Assembly: GCA_947488175.1 (NCBI GenBank)
Contig: CANKYO010000005.1
Span: 343,085-407,084 of the forward strand
Direction: 5' to 3'
DNA: 64,000 nucleotides
Source: an uncultured Paracoccaceae bacterium
GTDB taxonomy: Bacteria > Pseudomonadota > Alphaproteobacteria > Rhodobacterales > Rhodobacteraceae
The notes below the pieces were generated by a model, which was given only the letters and a program-made list of their open reading frames with translations, searched no databases and was not told where the DNA came from. The position numbers were made by a program, and so were the translations under genes. How positions within the stretch are numbered: position 1 is the first letter of the stretch; every line of letters begins with the position of its first letter. Below, one piece after another: positions 61,896-64,000 of this stretch.

Positions 61896-63259
61896 TCAGG
61901 ACAAAGCGTCGCGGCGGTTGGTGATTTCGGCTAAAACGTTGTCTGCCACGTCAAGATAATGATCGGCGCCATCCTTGGCAAAAACCTCTCGCGCGGCTTC
62001 GGCATGGGCCTGCGCCCGATCCAGATGCGTGGCATCGCCGGTCTTACTGAAAAAAGCGACATCGATGCCGCCCAGATTGCTCTGTATTATGGCCCATTGC
62101 AGCGGTACCCCGTCTGCGTGCGTTCCTGCAAGGCGGCACTACAGGCTGCGACGGCCTGTTCAAGCCGGTCAGTACCGCTTTCACGCTCGCCAAGGGTTTC
62201 TAGCGCATTGCCCAGATCATTCAATGCCGCCCCGTGCTGATCCGTGCCGCTGGCAATCTGAACCGAGGCCTGTGCCAGATGATTGGCGACAGTTGAGTCA
62301 GAGTTTGGCCCACCATCGCGTCCTCGTTCATACCATTCAATCTGCAAGCTGCGCAGTCGATCAAACAATGCCTCTTCGGTCACCTCTATCCGCAGTTTTG
62401 CAATCAGCTTTGCCGCCGCCTGTTCGGGCTGGTTGTCCAGCCACGCAATCTTGATCCCGCTGTCCAGCAGCCGGGTCTCGCGGGCGGCTTCTTCTTCAGC
62501 CAATGCTGTGTCAATGGTGGCGCTTGCATCGGGATAGGCGCCGGTGGCCGCCAAATCCGCAACCCGTTTCAGCACCGTATCGACAAAATCGCCCTGATTT
62601 GATGTGATCCGCCCCTCCTGCTGAACGCGCACCGCCACATCCATTGCATTCTGCAACTCCAGCCAAGCCTGGCCTACATTGTCGATCCCTTCGGAATGGC
62701 GCTGGGCCAGCCGGATGATGGCTTTTTCCGTGATCCCTTCGTCGCGCAACCGGTCCGCCTGGCCCGATTTTTGCGTGCGCTCCAGCAAAGCCTTGAAGAT
62801 GGCGGGCTGAAGCCGCTGTGTTACAGCAGGATCCTCCAGGACAGGTGTCAGCGTTGCGATGATGACGGTGGTAAAATCCCGCAGTGCAATGTCAGTTTTA
62901 TGTGCGGGGTCTTTGGCTGTTGTCGTGATCTGGTGGCAGAGGCTGTCGGCGATGGCCGCCGCATTCAGGTCGTGCCGGACAAACGTGGTCTCATCGGGCT
63001 GATACTGGCCCAGCATCTGCGCCACGATCCGTTTGCGTTGGTCGGTCATCTGGGCGCTGGTCAATGCAGCTTCCATCAGCCGCGCCATTCTTTCGGCCAG
63101 CACCTCAACCGGCTTGTTCGCGGATTTGTGGATCGCGACGCCCGACAATGCGGCGGTTATCGTGGTCGCTGTATCAGCCGCGATAGTCAGATCTGCGGTT
63201 GTCGCAGCCACTGCAAAGGCCGCTGCGATATTACCGCCATGAAGGGCCCTTTCGAACAT
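61896..63259 (-). pseudogene. TPR-domain protein gene with a single-base frameshift
   Basis: The upstream frame (63259 to about 62115) encodes about 385 residues, ending in a TPR (LNDLGNALETLGERESGTDRL...) and then the off-frame TGYRCNGP-stop at 62087. In the next frame the expected continuation GVPLQWAIIQSNLGG... runs to a TGA at 61896. One missing G near 62115 would join them (ERTQ-DG-VPLQWA). It is either a real pseudogene or a sequencing error. The N-terminal half (MFERALHGGNIAAAFAVAAT) is of unknown function. Confidence 0.65.
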
Positions 63260-63581
63260 GCCACATCTTGTCTGGTCGATTGTTTGTTGTTCAACGGAAC
63301 ACAAACCTGAGCGTCAGACCAGCCGCAATCACAGATTGATCGGTTTGACGGGTGTCAGTTGTTGGCGCCCAGAAAGCCGAAAATGCGGGTTGAACTGGTA
63401 GGTGCGCCGTAGGCCGTCGGCCCGGTTGGTTTGAACCGCTATCATCTGGTCAAGGAAAGTGGAGCTTAATACACGTGCAGATATTTTGCGTGATCCGCAC
63501 CGTTCCACCGGGTCGAGAAATAAAGGTCCTTGGTTATTTCGCCCCTTGCCCCGGTCAGGCGGCATGGATAAACGGGTCAGC
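63260..63581. other. 322-bp interval between the TPR gene and tRNA-Ser
   Basis: No gene is supported. A short minus-strand frame ending ...FRLSGRQQLTPVKPINL looks like a C-terminal tail but has no convincing start or ribosome binding site. GAAATAA and TTATTTC (near 63520-63542) form a 7-bp inverted repeat 9 nt apart. Otherwise nothing recognisable. Confidence 0.5.
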
Positions 63582-63671
63582 GGAGACGTGGCCGAGTGGT
63601 CGAAGGCGCTCCCCTGCTAAGGGAGTAGGCGGGAAACCGTCTCGAGGGTTCGAATCCCTTCGTCTCCGCCA
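63582..63671 (+). tRNA. tRNA-Ser (anticodon GCT), CCA encoded
   Basis: The acceptor arms GGAGACG and CGTCTCC pair fully, the D-arm has GGCCGAGTGGTCGAAGGC, the anticodon loop is CTGCTAA with anticodon GCT, a long variable arm (about 15 nt) marks it as a class II tRNA-Ser, and the T-arm has GGGTTCGAATCCC. The discriminator G is followed by a genomically encoded CCA. It reads AGC/AGU codons. Confidence 0.95.
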
Positions 63672-63759
63672 TTTTCCCCAAGATCTCTATCTCATAACTG
63701 CCTGATAGTAGGGCGGAATTCGGTGTTTTCGTGCTGAAGATGGCTTTCGGTCCGCTTGA

Positions 63760-63781
63760 TTTGCTGCACATTTGCTGCACA
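63760..63781 (+). repeat. Tandem TTTGCTGCACA in front of the integrase stub
   Basis: The 11-mer TTTGCTGCACA occurs twice without a gap (63760-63770 and 63771-63781), 19 bp before the stub's ATG. Such repeats next to an integrase near a tRNA may be recombinase arm sites or an operator. Confidence 0.5.
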
Positions 63782-63800
63782 AACGCGGAGGATTTCCGTC

Positions 63801-63866
63801 ATGAGCATTGCCAAGCCGGGTAGCACCCTTCACCTGAGACGTCGCGTTCCGCGCCGGTATCGCTGA
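63801..63866 (+). pseudogene. 5' stub of a tyrosine-recombinase/integrase gene
   Basis: MSIAKPGSTLHLRRRVPRRYR followed by a stop matches the N-terminus of tRNA-associated tyrosine recombinases in Rhodobacteraceae (a basic LRRRVPRRY segment near residue 12). GGAGGA precedes the ATG. The sequence then changes to a transposase fragment on the opposite strand, so the gene is cut after 21 codons. It stands 130 bp downstream of tRNA-Ser, the usual target of such integrases. Confidence 0.65.
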
Positions 63867-64000
63867 CCTGACCGGCTGTGATGAAGAAGCGGATCGGGCG
63901 GCCGCTGGTGTCCGTGACGGCATGCAACTTGGTATTCATGCCACCCTTGGTCTGCCCAATCAGACGTCCACGCCCCCCTTTTTCAACCGCAGGCTGGATG
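63862..64000 (-). pseudogene. IS5-family transposase fragment, cut at both ends here
   Basis: On the minus strand the frame reads GRLIGQTKGGMNTKLHAVTD followed by SGRPIRFFITAGQVS, the classic DDE core of IS5-family transposases (usually GRTKGGMNTKLHAVTD...FFMTAGQVSD). At 63862 it ends at the integrase stub, which means the C-terminal half of the transposase and the element's end are missing at this junction. The other end lies outside the window. Confidence 0.8.

Noticed and set aside
63329..63565. 78-residue minus-strand frame ahead of tRNA-Ser
   Set aside because: No Shine-Dalgarno at any Met and only a short tail looks protein-like.
1..64000. CRISPR arrays, prophage structural genes, conjugation genes, rRNA operons
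   Set aside because: No regularly spaced direct repeats with unique spacers, no capsid/tail/portal or relaxase-like proteins, and no rRNA-like sequence were seen.

Overview
This 64 kb window looks like chromosomal DNA from an alphaproteobacterium of the family Rhodobacteraceae (Roseobacter group, possibly Loktanella/Yoonia-like; genus not certain). The evidence is the high GC coding style, tightly packed operons with ATGA or GTGA start/stop overlaps, the gene order perM-like / hdaA / ppk1 / ppx, the overlapping lgt / MidA-like methyltransferase / pgeF operon, a short proline-tRNA ligase without an editing domain, and Roseobacter-type families (DUF2937, DUF1194, DUF3047, DUF4166). It is mostly core housekeeping DNA with small accessory patches.

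Layout. 0-2.6 kb: a truncated VOC gene, a TerB/J-domain protein, a nuclease-like EEP protein and a secreted small protein that appears leaderless. 2.8-8.4 kb (minus): polyphosphate metabolism with hdaA and a PerM-like membrane protein. 8.4-10.5 kb: YceI, then a T4 Rnl1-type RNA ligase preceded by a 40-residue ORF and an intrinsic terminator that abuts its ribosome binding site. 10.6-20.6 kb: proS, peroxiredoxin, lolC/lolD, a sulfolactate/malate-type dehydrogenase, two related c-type cytochromes flanking a DUF3047 gene, and a DUF1194 protein. 20.6-21.4 kb: an 800-bp island of dispersed palindromic repeats beside an AT-richer DUF6338 gene. 22-36 kb: parE, secreted hydrolases, a four-gene oxidoreductase/DUF4166 operon, a DUF1007-NicO metal transport pair, a MATE exporter and a Hint-domain protein. 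36-45 kb: pgeF/methyltransferase/lgt, ubiK, a MarR regulator facing an ABA4-like gene, an M42 peptidase, YbjN, a MITE-like element, and proC-csaA-hydroxyacid dehydrogenase.

45-48 kb is the most unusual stretch. A leishmanolysin-like metalloprotease converges on a gene whose product reads as a jacalin-type lectin domain followed by an aerolysin-like pore-forming region. A possible transposase remnant lies between them, and a low-GC degenerate segment lies upstream of the toxin-like gene. From 48 kb the core resumes: rplY, an Old Yellow Enzyme, a universal stress protein, an MFS transporter, a WYL regulator with a clear operator facing a 47-residue ORF, lldD, a diguanylate cyclase, an S9 peptidase, trpA and ychF. 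Next comes a radical SAM / DUF4130 DNA-repair pair with a perfect GTTC-N7-GTTC LexA box at its start codon, and then a frameshifted TPR gene. The window ends in a tRNA-Ser(GCT) with an integrase stub broken by an IS5-type transposase fragment, which looks like the edge of a former genomic island.

Other structural signals: three copies of a ~98-bp intergenic repeat carrying GTCGG pentamers at an 11-nt period, several families of short palindromes, and a 12-bp perfect inverted repeat over the perM-like start. All functional statements come from reading the sequence and from knowledge of the families; no database search was run.
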